NCBI GenBank assembly: GCA_039000515.1 | Contig: JBCFYV010000012.1 | Location: forward strand, 8,801,486-8,865,485 | DNA from: Timema cristinae | Lineage: Eukaryota > Arthropoda > Insecta > Phasmatodea > Timematidae | DNA length: 64,000 bases | Direction: 5' to 3' | Part shown: positions 34,911-46,337 of the stretch, piece by piece | Position numbering within the stretch: the first letter of the stretch is position 1 | Layout of the letters: every line of letters begins with the position of its first letter | Notes under the pieces: model-generated | Seen by the model: only the letters and a program-made list of their open reading frames with translations | What the model was told of the DNA's origin: nothing | Databases searched by the model: none | Made by a program: the position numbers and the translations under genes

Positions 34911-35510
34911 TTGTTTGGTTGTTTTGGCAAGATTGTTATAGAATGTTTGATCGTAATCATATTCATGTTTTTCTGTACTCAATAAATATATTATTTGATA
35001 ATATTTAATGTTATCGTATATATTATTTCTGTTGTCAACATTCCTTTTTCTCAACTTACACACAGCCTACAGCGATGAATAAGGTCTCAGTGGATAGGAT
35101 TTTTTTTTTTGCGACTTCTGTCATAGCATACTCAGTTTACGTTAAAACACATGTTTTTTTTAATGTGAGTTAAAATAAAGTTGCTTTTGCAATGACTATC
35201 AATATGTCTAAGGGATAGACGCTTCCAAGAGCTGGATTGTACTTGTCAAATGCTGTATTTACTCATTTACTATGTAGCTTTTTCAAGAGTCCTATATCTA
35301 ACAATATTTTTATATTAATTACCGAAAATTAAGTAGATGCCTCCAACAGATGTTTGAAGTGATCTTCCACTGGCCAATTTTTAAAAATTAAAGGCTTTCA
35401 AAATCCATTAGTAGTATTTATAGCAAGAAAATTCTTCAAAATTACAACCATTTTAAACTTATCTTGAGTGGCCCTTGCCTCGATTTATTTATTTAGATGA
35501 CCCTAGAAGC
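34911..35510. other. AT-rich, no gene seen
   Basis: No coding sequence or repeat recognised. Confidence 0.4.
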
Positions 35511-35516
35511 TATTAA

Positions 35517-35880
35517 GGTGAGGCAGAAGGGTGCGCGAGTAATTTTACAGTTTTTATAGAATTGAAAGTTTTTGGACAAAATAAATCAAATATTTCTCCA
35601 GTAGCAACATAGAGTTTAGTTTTCTGCACATGCTAATATCAACAGATCTTGAATATCTGTCAAGAGTGTCCTGGAATTTTGTCAAAACTTTTGAAATAAA
35701 GAGAAAAAGTTTTGACAAAATTCCAGGACACTCTTGACAGATATTCAAGATCTGTCGATATTAGCATGTGCAGAAAACTAAACTCTATGTTGCTACTGGA
35801 GAAATATTTGATTTATTTTGGCCAAAAACTTTCAATTCTATAAAAACTGTAAAAACACTTGCTATCCCTTCCACCTCACC
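35517..35880. mobile_element. Near-perfect hairpin MITE with TTAA target duplication
   Basis: TTAA at 35513-35516 and 35881-35884 flank a 364-bp element whose two halves are almost exact reverse complements about a centre near 35697. For example, CTGTCAAGAGTGTCCTGGAA on the left faces TTCCAGGACACTCTTGACAG on the right, with a loop of only about 15 bases. The ends read GGTGAGGCAGAAGGG and CCCTTCCACCTCACC. Related, more eroded copies lie at 2648, 5099, 26251 and 62810. No coding capacity. Confidence 0.9.
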
Positions 35881-35884
35881 TTAA

Positions 35885-37009
35885 GAGCGCTTCTAAACTG
35901 ATTTTTTTCTTACAGTTACATTATTCTAGAAGCTATAGGGTGTGGTCTTCTCCAGTTAATTTTTGAAAATTTAATGCACATAGAAATCATTTTGAGTTCT
36001 ATTTAAGGCAATCTTTTAGTTTAATATTCAATACTGTCGAAGTGTGTGAAATGTATCTAGGAGAGAGAAACTTCTTTCCATGGGGGGCTAATTCGTCCCA
36101 TGGGCAGTGCCCCCCCTTACCCGTCAGTTCCACCGCCACTGACCCAAAGTTTTTTATAATAATATATTTAAATATAGCTTTTCTTTATGGAAGCTATTCA
36201 GAGTAGTCCATTCCTGGATTTTTTTTTCCATATCTTTATATTTTATTAAGAGCGATCAAATCATAAGACTCTGGAAGTTATTTAGAGCTATTTTTAAATT
36301 GTAATAAGAATTATATGCATCCTTCTCACACGAAGCAATGATTTCTTACAGCTGTGTGTGTGTGTGCGTGCGTGCCTGCCTCATTGAACATAATATTTGA
36401 AAGAACAAAAGGGGGGCCTACCTGTGCCCTTCTGTGGACACGTCTATGGAAAAAAAACTGGAAGTTTTAAAATGTCTCGGTAATTGTAAAATTGCGACTA
36501 AACTAGCTAAGAAGTTTGTAGTTGGAAAAGCATTAGTGACAGAAATGAAATTAATTCTAAAATGTAATTTTTTGATTCCTCAACATTAATTTAATATCTG
36601 AATAGTCGTCGAAAATTGAAATAGTAATTGTTTGCCAAGTTTAATGGGGCACTTTTTTTTGTGGCTAACTCAAGAAATGGGTAAAGGAATGCCAATAAAT
36701 GGCCCCCTGATCAGATTATCCGGAATCTCGGACTACCAGAGTTTTATTCTAATTGGTACAAGTCAATTAAAGTGTATTTAGGTTTGGCCTAGGATGTTTA
36801 TATTAGTTTGCATAGTTTTAGATAAGTTCACTTACACAAAATAAATTTATTGAAATAATTTTTTTCTAGAGATAAAATATAAATAAACAAAAGTTAAAAC
36901 TCCTAATTGTTTTGAAAATTATTACAAACATATGTTTATTTTATTTTAATATTTAGTGAAGAGCCAAATGTTTTGTTTAATGTTTTTATTTACGTATTGT
37001 TTAATATTA
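35885..37009. other. No gene; hAT-like end fragment at about 36080-36141
   Basis: Read on the minus strand from 36141, CAGTGGCGGTGGAACTGACG followed by a G-rich run resembles a hAT terminus; its partner was not found. A (TG)n(CG)n tract lies at 36353-36379. A pogo-type end fragment is near 36715. Otherwise AT-rich. Confidence 0.4.
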
Positions 37010-37240
37010 CAAACAAAATGGCAATTTTCCATTTCCTATGAAAGTGACTTTAAGGTTACTTTACATAATGGTTAATTTCCAATTTTGATCATTTCTCCGC
37101 TACTATTTGAGATACGAAAATACTTAGAACTGTATTTTTTTTGTACTGTTAAAAATAACAAATATTTTATTCGAAACATATTTCAAAAAACCAATAGTTT
37201 CTGAGATATAAGCAAATATAAAAACATAAATTTGGAGATC
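37010..37240 (+). repeat. Dispersed repeat family R, second-half copy
   Basis: AACAAAATGGCAATTTTCCA, GTGACTTTAAGGTTACTTTA and CTACTATTTGAGATACGAAA correspond to the second half of family R as seen at 24064 and 63560. Confidence 0.5.
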
Positions 37241-38505
37241 TTTTAAATATGAAATTTATTATGCTCTTTGGTGGACAAAGATGTTCCCCTTTTATTACAT
37301 TTCTGCAAGTGTTCTGAATAATCTATTGCCATGGAGTAAGGAATTAAATAGCTAGCAGTGTATATTATTTCCTTTATGACCTTTGGTGGAGTGTTTCTGT
37401 AAAAATATGGGGAATCTATTATTTCGTTTCACAACTATTACAAGTTTTTAGTAAATCAGTCCATTTTAATATGAGAGATGGAGAAAGACTGTGCGGTGCA
37501 CCGTCGTCCGTACCATTTATTTTTAATAAGTAGAGTAACAATGTTGATTGTATAGGTGTGTATTTTTAAGGTTTATTTATTCTTCCAAATTCTAACATAT
37601 TACCTAATTTTTAACAACTAAGACTATCTTCCATTATCTTTGAGAATATAATTAACGAGCTGGCTTGTGTACTGAGTGACTCAAACGCTCAGCCAATCAG
37701 ATGCCTTTATTCATCTGTTGCTACTTTTCGTATTTTTTACATTGGGTGAATCTACAAAAACACTATTTCAATCGCTGAAAATTTTATAAAGTCACCGGTG
37801 ATTTTATAAAATTACCATCAGTCACTGGTTAATGTTAATAAGCTAAGTAAAGGTTTGATTAGTTTTGAGTTATGTTTTATAATATATTCAGCATAACTTA
37901 TATGTTTTATAAAATCAATGGTAGATGTAGAAAATACCGTTGATGTTTCATACTTTCACCAAAGTGGATAGGTATATTAAAAAAATTACTGGTAAATTAC
38001 TTTTACTTTTGGTGATTCTATACATTCACCAGTAATTTTATAAAATAATGAATTGAACACATTCGCATTAATATATTCAACATATTTCTCTTCATACTAT
38101 AGTTATTATATGAAATTTAAAAACATAGTTGGATAAAAGTTTTTCGAAATGTCAATATACGCTCCGAAACAATCATTTACCCGCATTTGACCACTTAGAA
38201 ATGTTGTGATTATTTTATTAATTAGTTAAAAAAATTGTTTTATATAATTTTATGGGAAGCAAATAGCAATTTATTTGACACACCCTTATATAGAACTCTA
38301 TAAAACGATCACAATCACCATAGAATACAAGACATTTGAGTTTAGGTAACTTTTCAACAAACACAGTCGACAATTTTAATTTTATAACTATTCATAATTT
38401 TAGAGATTATATATTTTGTTTTTAGCACATAATCACGAAACAATTAAAAAACAAGTCAAAATTGAGGTAAGGGGAGTTTAGCTCTATATTTGCGTTTGGA
38501 AGCCT
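37241..38505. other. AT-rich, no gene seen
   Basis: AT-rich. Short recurrent TTTTATAAAATTAC and CACCGGTGATTTTATAAA phrases near 37780-38045 suggest an old internal repeat. No coding sequence. Confidence 0.4.
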
Positions 38506-38510
38506 AATAA

Positions 38511-39429
38511 CTAAAGCTTTCGCCTCACTTTAGGTTTTGAATTGGAATTCTCAAGGGCCATTGCCTTACATTTGTCAGCCTTTTGTTTGTCTTCAATAGC
38601 CTTTGTTATGTAAGGTGGATTTCTAATCGGCATGGATCGTCTGCGTCTTGGATCTACAAGCTCTGGCAGGAGACAATCTAGATAGAACTGGCTCAGTTTT
38701 TTCTCCATGTGGCTAGACCAAAATGCATCGTCTCTGAAAATCTTCTCGACCTTTATACCCACATTTTTACATAAAACAAAGAGGCAATAACTTCTCCTGG
38801 TCACGTGAAGTTGGCCTTTCACTTGATAGTAGTGTGTTTTTGTTAATGCGCGTAATTTCTCTTTTGTCCTTGCTTATGTTTCAAAAAGTAAATTTTCTTT
38901 TTAAAACAGCTTCTTCTGGTGTCATGTTCCTTGCTGAGGGTGGACACTTCACTTCAATAATGGTGTCAGATCCTATTAGACCATCGGGAGTTGCTCCCAA
39001 GTAAGATAATTCCGGATCAACAAAGAGCCCACAAGGCTCAACTTTAATATTCATTTTATTTTCAAGAGCCAATATACCATTCTTCTCATCATCTCTACCG
39101 TACAGCATTGCATCTGTGTCAAAATCATCATAGAGCATTCCTTGAACAGCCTTTTCACAAGATGTGTGAGGAAGTCTTCGACAAACGGGTCCAAAGTTAG
39201 AGGCAGTGAGCAGCTTTCGCCGTACTTCTTTCCATCGACCACTATTTCTTTGGAGAAGTGTCCCTCTTTCAAGCTCCTCACGTTGCTCTGATGTGCTTGG
39301 TAAAGTAGCAATAAATCTAATTTTCTCTCTATCAAATTTTTCCGTAACCATATCAGGCTTCTGAGCACAAGGCCCATAGTCTTTGTCATTATTAGACAAC
39401 CTAGGTCTAAATGGGTTCTTTTTCTTCAC
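38511..39429 (-). pseudogene. YqaJ-like exonuclease (PD-(D/E)XK fold), frameshifted
   Basis: The first frame (39429-38881, 182 residues) carries RRKLLTASNFG at about 70-80, YGRDDEKNG, CGLFVDPELSYLGATPDGLI with Asp149, and IIEVKCPPSA with Glu159 and Lys161. This is the catalytic signature of the YqaJ/lambda-exonuclease family (D, ExK). A second frame (about 38868-38511) continues with THYYQVKGQLHV, the family's YQVQGQL motif, then a Cys-rich strand. The two are joined only by a frame change near 38875, so the gene is broken or has a short undetected intron. In animals such proteins are often part of mobile or domesticated elements; no partner gene is visible. A basic stretch just upstream (39430-39480) may be its N-terminal continuation. 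The family is recognised with good confidence; its role here is unknown. Confidence 0.75.
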
Positions 39430-40369
39430 TTTTGCAGGCAGACTTCTTGTTCTTTCAATTTGACGAAGTCTTCACATCTCCATCTTCTTAGTAAACTTCC
39501 CGGGACTAGCTTGGTACATTACTTTGTGTATTTTATATAGAGGAGTTTTAGTATTGTAAGAAACTACAGCAGCAAGACTTCTAGAAAAGTAGGACATATT
39601 AAGGCAAAAATGAACCCTTTTCTCACGGATAAGGTAAGACAGTGGTGCACAACCCATGGCCCGCCATGCCATTTATTGCGGCCAACCAACTAAATGAAAT
39701 TTGCAAAATAAATTCCTAGCATATTCTCATATTACTTAGACTAGGTTGTCAGCGAAATATGATTAAAAGTTTTATTAAGGGACGAAAGCATTTAAAGTTT
39801 ATGCTTAGTAAATCTACCGATACTTCAACAGCAGCTATGACATCGAGTCCGTTTATTTATGGGGACTTTGTTAATAATTGTTTGATAGCCGTATCGTAAA
39901 AACCTTGTGTTAATTGCGTGAAGAAGTTTGAGTAAATATGTCTTGATTGAATATCTATGTAACGCAGTGTCACAGATATTGCACGTATTATTGCATCGAA
40001 ATTTTTGAAAATTTCAAAAAATTGGCATCTATTTTTTCACTAGCAATATATAAGTTCTCTGACATAACATCAACCGTTCAAATGAGCATATTTGCTCCAG
40101 GTGTGACGTAAGAATTCTAAATTTATTAATAACTCGTCTTTCTGTACTCCATGGATGGACAGATCAAGGCTGCAAGGCATCAAAAAGGTATTTGTATAAA
40201 TTTGTCTACAATGATTAGAGCAAACAATGGAATAGTGTCTCTCCTCACAAAGCATATGTGATAACTTTGCCACGCCAACACACTTATTGCATATCACTGC
40301 ATTATAGGCTTACACCAGTAAAATTTGGTTGTAAAATATCTGGGCTAAAGAAATCTGATACGGACATTA

Positions 40370-40800
40370 GTGCAAACAGAGAACTTCATTAAATCAGAGG
40401 ACTCAATCACCGACAATTCAAAGGATTCCTCAATGGAAACCGAGGCCAAATATGGTGACCGTGTTTACTGCAGCAGAGGCAAGGTTTTGAAAACTTTCAG
40501 AGGAAATCAAGAGAAAAATAATTACATCTCAGATTTAGCAAACAATGTATCAGTATTCCAGGCAAAACTAAGATTATTATAATTTGAAGTTAAAAATGTA
40601 CTAATTTCTGCGCTGTAAAGAAATGTTTCCCTCACATGAAATTTATTCCAGCTAGAAATATGCTGGGCACATCAGCCGAATCCAGGAAACTTTCTGAGAA
40701 GATTTGTGATTTAAATTGTGACAAATTCCTATTCAAGATATTTCCCAAACTCTTATTTTGATGTTAGGTTATGAAGGAGTTTGGCAAAGGGAAATGGTAG
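40370..40800 (+). pseudogene. hAT (GTF2IRD2/ZBED-type) transposase fragment
   Basis: One frame reads YGDRVYCSRGKVLKTF, then jumps to NNYISDLANNVSVFQAKLRL before a stop near 40582. Beyond the stop it resumes with FEVKN and a further open stretch. In hAT transposases of the GTF2IRD2/ZBED class an RGKVLKRF block is normally separated by some 50 residues from a LQGKNxLxxDLxxxVxxFxxKLxL block, so the middle has been lost here. Catalytic regions are absent. Confidence 0.6.
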
Positions 40801-41100
40801 CGTTATTCTTTACAAAATTTAGCAAACAATGTATCAGTATTCCAGGCAAAACTAAGATTATTATAATTAGAAGTTAAAAATGTACTAATTTCTGCGCTGT
40901 AAAGAAATGTTTCCCTCACATGAAATTTATTCCAGCTAGAAGTATGCTGGGCACATCAGCCGAATCCAGGAAACTTTCTGAGAAGATTTGTGATTTAAAT
41001 TGTGACAAATTCCTATTCAAGATATTTCCCAAACTCTTATTTTGATGTTAGGTTATGAAGGAGTTTGGCAAGGGAAATGGTAGCGTCATTCTTTACAAAA
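40533..41100. repeat. 284-bp direct tandem duplication
   Basis: The segment from ATTTAGCAAACAATGTATCA at 40533 repeats from 40817 with a handful of substitutions and one indel. It duplicates the transposase fragment described above. Confidence 0.93.
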
Positions 41101-41196
41101 TTAAAGTAAGATATTATTTTCAATATTTTCGATATTTTTTCTTTCCGGGGGGGGGGGGGAGATCAACCCTATCGCCCCCTCCGGAATCCACCACTG

Positions 41197-41954
41197 TTTA
41201 AGATATGTTGATGATCGTGATTATGCTATTTTTAAGCACTACATATTATGTACGTATATATTTATTATATCTGGGCCACCTTGCCCCGGAATATTACTAG
41301 CCCCGTCGTTAAAACAAAGATCCTATACTGTACATCACTTTTGTGCAAAGGAAGACTTATTTTTTATTACAAGGTTTTATTGCAATCTATTCAATATACA
41401 AATAAACTTATTTTCCTTTTGTAAAAATATTGATCTGATTACAAACGTTTTTTTTTTTTTAATAGTCATTGAGCTTATTTAAAGCTTGCTCATTCTTAGC
41501 TTGGTTTTATGATTTGCAATGGTAGATTCTGGTAAGAAGGGTTTTATATAAAATACACCAATTTTTTGTTGGTCAACATTGATAACATTTTAATTTATTA
41601 CCAGTGTTAGTTTATAAGCAGGCCTATAATATGAATAGTCTGATAAACATAAAAAACAGTCTAAATGAACTATATTAAAATGTGTCTTTTGGATCCACCT
41701 ACCTTTGTGGTTCTGTAAAAGCGCTATAATTATTTATATCAAAGTAATGTTCTGATGGAACGGCATAACTAACATCATTCACTACTACAGTCTCAATAGA
41801 TGTGATGTGTGGACTCTCAGTTAGATCACCGTTATCTGCCTCCAGCAACTTTGGTTTTTTTCTATTACAATTAAAATCAGTTTGCAATTGTCTCCAAAAT
41901 GCTCTTTAATGGTATGAAAAATTAAAATTGAAAAATACGGTAAAAAGTATTTTC
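41197..41954. other. AT-rich, no gene seen
   Basis: A short minus-strand open frame at 41699-41887 has no domain I recognise. Confidence 0.4.
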
Positions 41955-42207
41955 TTTAACACTGCGTCTTACTACCCGTTCGGGTGTTATGCTTATGTAC
42001 TAATTAAGCTAAGGGTTTTGGGATTAGGAAGGTTATATCAATATTAAGTATGCCCTCATTTACGTGGAGGGAGAGTAGTAAACCATTTTGGAAAACCACC
42101 CTCAGTACACCCGACCTAGATTCGAACCTTAAACTCCCCGTCATCGACAGTCTATAGTCTATTGCGAGAGTAGAGCTTTAGATCACGCGGCCACCAAAGT
42201 GGGTGTA
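41955..42207 (-). repeat. SINE-A copy, near full-length
   Basis: GCGTCTTACTACCCGTTCGG, then TACGTGGAGGGAGAGTAGTA, AGTACACCCGACCTAGATTC, GAACCTTAAACTCCCCGTCA and GATCACGCGGCCACCAAAG, the full family order on the minus strand. Confidence 0.82.
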
Positions 42208-42299
42208 TAAAAATAAAAAAGTCTCTTAGTGATTTTTGTAGGCACTGCAATTAATTCCCTAAGGTCCAATAATTTTGTAATTAATAAAAATTACCTTAT

Positions 42300-42480
42300 T
42301 TTATTCTCGGGGTCTTAATACCTATCCGGGAAACATGCATTTTAATAAAGCTAATAGAGTTGGAATGGGTAAAGTAAAACTTAGTTAAAATGTACCAAAA
42401 TTTTCAAGGAAGACGTGTATGGAAAACATTTTAAAAAATACCATAGCTACACCCGGCCGGGATTTGAACCCCAATGACTA
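42300..42480 (-). repeat. SINE-A copy, eroded
   Basis: GGGGTCTTAATACCTATCCG, TTAATAAAGCTAATAGAGTT and the B-box complement GGGATTTGAACCCCAATGAC, on the minus strand just after another copy. Confidence 0.65.
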
Positions 42481-43764
42481 TGTCAACGGGAAACCACGTT
42501 AAATGAACTTAGCGTGTACGTCATTATAGTTTAGGTTTTGTTCACAAGTTTTAATATACAGTTAGGATTCACGACAGCCTATAGTAGTCTTGGAAGAAAG
42601 ATATGTTTAGAACAAATAAAGAAAGATACAGTATTTATATCTTTATTTATATAGGATTTTTTTAAATTGTCATTGATAGGATTTATCAAAAACAAAGTTG
42701 CAAGATATAAAAATAGTTTTTAAAACCTGTCAAAGAATGGTTCTTTATGAATGTTTTTCAACACATTTATTGTTTTCACTGAGGTGTTCCCATACACACT
42801 ACAGGCAAACGCTGGCATATTTGTTTCGATATCACCTTTAATATATCCCAAATCCTAAATTTAGTTTATTGGAATATTTCAATCGGGCATCGTTTCAAAA
42901 ATCCCAATTTATTAGGAAGGTATTTGATATTTTCTCTAGCTGTAAATTATCATTTTATAGATTAATATATAAAATTCAGCTTTACATATTTTACTTGAAA
43001 AATAGATAATTAAATTGGAATTACATGTTCTAAATTAATAAATTTGTAGACTACCTTTGTTTCCAATATTATTTTAATTCTATTCCTCGTCTTTTCTTAC
43101 GTGGGGCGCATAAATGTAGATGTGATTTATATATAGCCTCTTCTTCTGTCAAATCCCGAAGTATTCATTGTGACTTCTCAAGACAAACGTCAATACTACA
43201 CTGTAGCATAAATGTGCTAATGAGTTATTTCTGACTTCTCTTATCTGCCTTTAGCCCAAAGCACCAGGCTTGGGTCAGGCGGACACTATCCACATTCCTT
43301 TTGTGTTTACTTCCTTCAACCAACCTCCCCTGCCCCCCTCCCCAAAACCATTTCCTCGTCCCTCGTTCGGGTAGTTCAGAGTCTTTCCTCCAGATATCAG
43401 AACAACCGTTAAAAAAATAATCGTTTTAAAATAATATTTATTCCGTTTTTTCTGTTGTGACTATGGATTTTTTTTTATGGAAACGTCTTAGTTAGATAAT
43501 ATTGTATATATATAGCTTTTAAATTTTTATTATTTATTTCTGAATCACGATTTATTTTAAACGAATCTATTAAGATTTATGAGCTTTTCAAACATATCAT
43601 GAAATAGATTAAAACATAGGTATGTCGCCATATTCTTACGCTCTTCAAAAATGCAAAATAATATATTATAGCATTTTTTATTGTTTCGTAAACATGATTT
43701 GCCTAAGAGTCTGCACGGTCTTCTTTGCCACATTTGGGAGCAATGGCGGTACAGGTCTAATATC
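42481..43764. other. AT-rich, no gene seen
   Basis: A pyrimidine-rich patch near 43230-43390 is the only compositional change. No coding sequence recognised. Confidence 0.4.
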
Positions 43765-43868
43765 CTCTTAATATTCAAGATGGACCCTAGGTTGCTGATG
43801 TGAATTATTCTATTTTCACCCAAGGAATAGCCTGCCAAAGTTTGATGCAATGTTTTAGATACACGTGG
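43765..43868 (-). repeat. Uninterrupted copy of the repeat flanking the TTAA element
   Basis: Reverse complement of 31460-31556, but continuing through AATATTAAGAGGATATTA without an insert. It therefore shows the pre-insertion state of the TTAA site at 31553. Confidence 0.85.
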
Positions 43869-44405
43869 TGTATGTATGGCATATAACGTGAATTATCTTA
43901 AACAACTTACTACATCAGTAAAGACTTACAAAGTAACTTAACTATACAACAGAATTAACACCAAGTCGTCTGTCCATTAGTTCGTTACTGTAAAAAGAGA
44001 GCTCAAGTTTCTCTAACAATACTATTTTGCTCTTACCAGTAATTGAAGCCGTTACATTTAGATCATAATCTAGGTGGTCTACCGACTGATATAAGTTATT
44101 GAAATAGAATGAGGAAACCACAGGTGGATACACATGTGGATCTCTTTTCTCTTCCAGTGTGTCCGGCTGGGATTGGAACACCAACGTCCCCGTTAACGAA
44201 GCATAAGGGCGAGTCGAATCAAATTGTTTCAGCATATTAATAATTCATATGAGTGGTCACGGGCCCTAAACACCCTACTTACTTTAAATGCACTGTAAAA
44301 CTCACAGTAATAATATAATTGCATGTTCATGCGAGAGCATACATTTTTCTCACACATTTTTGATATTATTCTATATAAAAAGAATACAATAAGAGTTCAT
44401 ATTTT
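43869..44405. other. No gene; degenerate SINE-A relic at about 44090-44200
   Basis: GGATACACATGTGGATCTC and GGATTGGAACACCAACGTCC lie in SINE-A order on the minus strand, heavily eroded. Nothing else is recognisable. Confidence 0.4.
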
Positions 44406-44525
44406 TTCCAACCTTCTTGATATTACTTTCACCCTTCCTAATCTTCCTCACAACCCTCTAAACATTACTTCCAACTATCCTAACTTTCTTTCCAACATTT
44501 TTAACATTACTTCCAGCCCATATTT
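44406..44525. repeat. 18-bp minisatellite, outlying segment
   Basis: Degenerate units of the CCTAACATTACTTCCAAC type, the same family as at 46248-46337 and 46968-47590, here about six copies. Confidence 0.75.
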
Positions 44526-45147
44526 TTTAAGTGAAGTAATGGTTATAAAATAAAGTGTGAGTAGCAAATGGAAAGCTAAGTAGATGTGCAAAAGCTAGAA
44601 TGTTTATTATTTTAAGAATTGTGGACGAGTTAACATCAATGAAGTGAAACGGATTTATAAAGTCTGTGTTGTTTCAGCATGGACTAATTCATGGGTGAGG
44701 TCAAGCCAACTCTACAACTTTAAAATCATATGATTATGTTTTTTTTATTTATCAAATATCAGAATTCATGTAAGAACTTTCAGAAAGACTATCTAATTCA
44801 GAAAATTAATTAACATTTTATTTTATGTCTAAATAATAATTGTATTGATTTTTTCCCCTCTCTTCTTCTTTTTGTCTCAACAATACTATTTTATGTTGTC
44901 AAATTATAATTATAACTATCCGGAATTCCATAGGTAGGATTGGGATATGGTTAAAAAAGGAAACAATAATAAACCCACAAAAGTTCCAATAATTGTTATT
45001 TTATACATTTATTTTTATTGTAGTCTAAATTACATTATATTTCAACAATCCATTTTTATATCAATTGTTGATGTTTTATTTTAAGTATTCCCCAGGGGTC
45101 TCGAGTATTGAGAGTCGTCGTGCCACTGTCTGAATTTTTTTTTTATT
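44526..45147. other. AT-rich, no gene seen
   Basis: No feature recognised; it borders a SINE whose A-rich tail begins near 45130. Confidence 0.4.
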
Positions 45148-45402
45148 ATTATTATTTAGCACCGCGTCTTACTACCCGTTCGGGTTATACGCTTAAGTAC
45201 TAATTACACTAACGGATTAGGAATTGGGAAGGTTGAATTAAAGGAAGTGAACCCGCATTTGCGTGGAGGGAGAGTGGAAAACCATTTAGGAAAAACCACC
45301 CTCAGTTCACCCGACCGAGATTCGAACCTCGATCTCCCCGTCCTCAGCAGTCGGGCTCAATACGACAAGCGCGTTAGCCAACTACGCCACAGAGGCGGGT
45401 CA
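45148..45402 (-). repeat. SINE-A, best-preserved full-length copy
   Basis: Read on the minus strand the copy starts with a tRNA-like head: A-box TGGCGTAGTTGGCTAACGCG and B-box GAGGTTCGAATCTCGGTCGG. The body GGTTTTTCCTAAATGGTTTT and CACTCTCCCTCCACGCAAAT follows, then GTAATTAGTACTTAAGCGTA, CCCGAACGGGTAGTAAGACG and an AAT-repeat tail. The head is of tRNA type but its acceptor strands do not pair. RNA polymerase III transcription from the internal A and B boxes is the expected mode. It is used here as the reference for the other SINE-A copies in the window. Confidence 0.88.
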
Positions 45403-46247
45403 CTGTCTGAATTAGCCGAGGTAAATTTTTTTTTATTATTATTACTTTTTTCTCCCAGATCCAAGGAGTGGCACCCAACAAATAGCACAATTCTTATAAA
45501 TCTTTACATTAACTGTTTTATGTAAACAAGATTTAGAAGACACTGATACTAGACACAGAAAACTATAATTTATATAATATAACATATTTTTTCACCACAA
45601 TACATAATCTCAATTGAATATATAGTTGTGTTAAAATATGTGCAAAGGGTTCAATGTAAAGACAAGCTAACAGAATTACTTCCTGACTCATTTTCCTTCT
45701 AAAATTAATCCAGAAAGTGGGGGAGTACTGTAATGACCCTGTTATATTGCCATGCTTGTGGGGTTATTTACATTAGGTTGTGTAGATTTTATTGGCCAGT
45801 GACTGTACGGTCGATAATTAGTTTACACGCACGTGCAGCTAGTAACTGATCATGAACATTCAGTTTGATTGTTTCCAGCCCTCACAATATTTCAAGGTCA
45901 AACCTCACAGGTTAGGTGCGAGAGAGAGAGAGAGCAATATCGTTTTCTAGCCAACTTGAGTGTTTTTATTTTATTTTCTTAAAGTAGTATTTTCTTGTAT
46001 TCGCTAGAGCTCAGCAGCTCTCAGTGATCAATGTAAATCAAAGCCAGGTAATTGGGTTTTATTCTGGACCTGTTAACTCTGGGTTCTGATGGAGATTGGA
46101 CGTGTGGATGAATGCGTGGGCCATTATGGCAATTTCTGTATCATATTAAGCTGTTAAAAAACAATACATTAAATGTGCATGAAATACACAATGTTTAATT
46201 AACTTACCAACCAAAGTTCTTTGTTATGAAATATCGTATCGCGACAA
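45403..46247. other. No gene seen; short (GA)n tract
   Basis: A GAGAGAGAGAGAGAG tract near 45920. Otherwise no recognisable feature. Confidence 0.4.
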
Positions 46248-46337
46248 CCTCAAACATTCCTTTCAACCCTCCTAATATTAATTCCGACCCATCTAACAAT
46301 ACTTCTGATCCATATAACATTCCTTCCTACCCTCCTA

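Larger units (their letters stand above)
39641..41196 (+). mobile_element. Decayed hAT element region
   Basis: The left edge CAGTGGTGCACAACCCATGG is a typical hAT terminus. At 41160-41196 the reverse strand reads CAGTGGTGGATTCCGGAGGG, a hAT-type terminus of a different subfamily, so the two need not be partners. Between them lie transposase remnants (40370-40800) and a tandem duplication (40533-41100). A minus-strand open frame at 40070-40297 with several Cys and His residues could be a degraded BED-like zinc finger, but this is weak. Confidence 0.45.

Noticed and set aside
35554..35748. Minus-strand 64-codon frame
   Set aside because: Lies wholly in the arms of the hairpin MITE.
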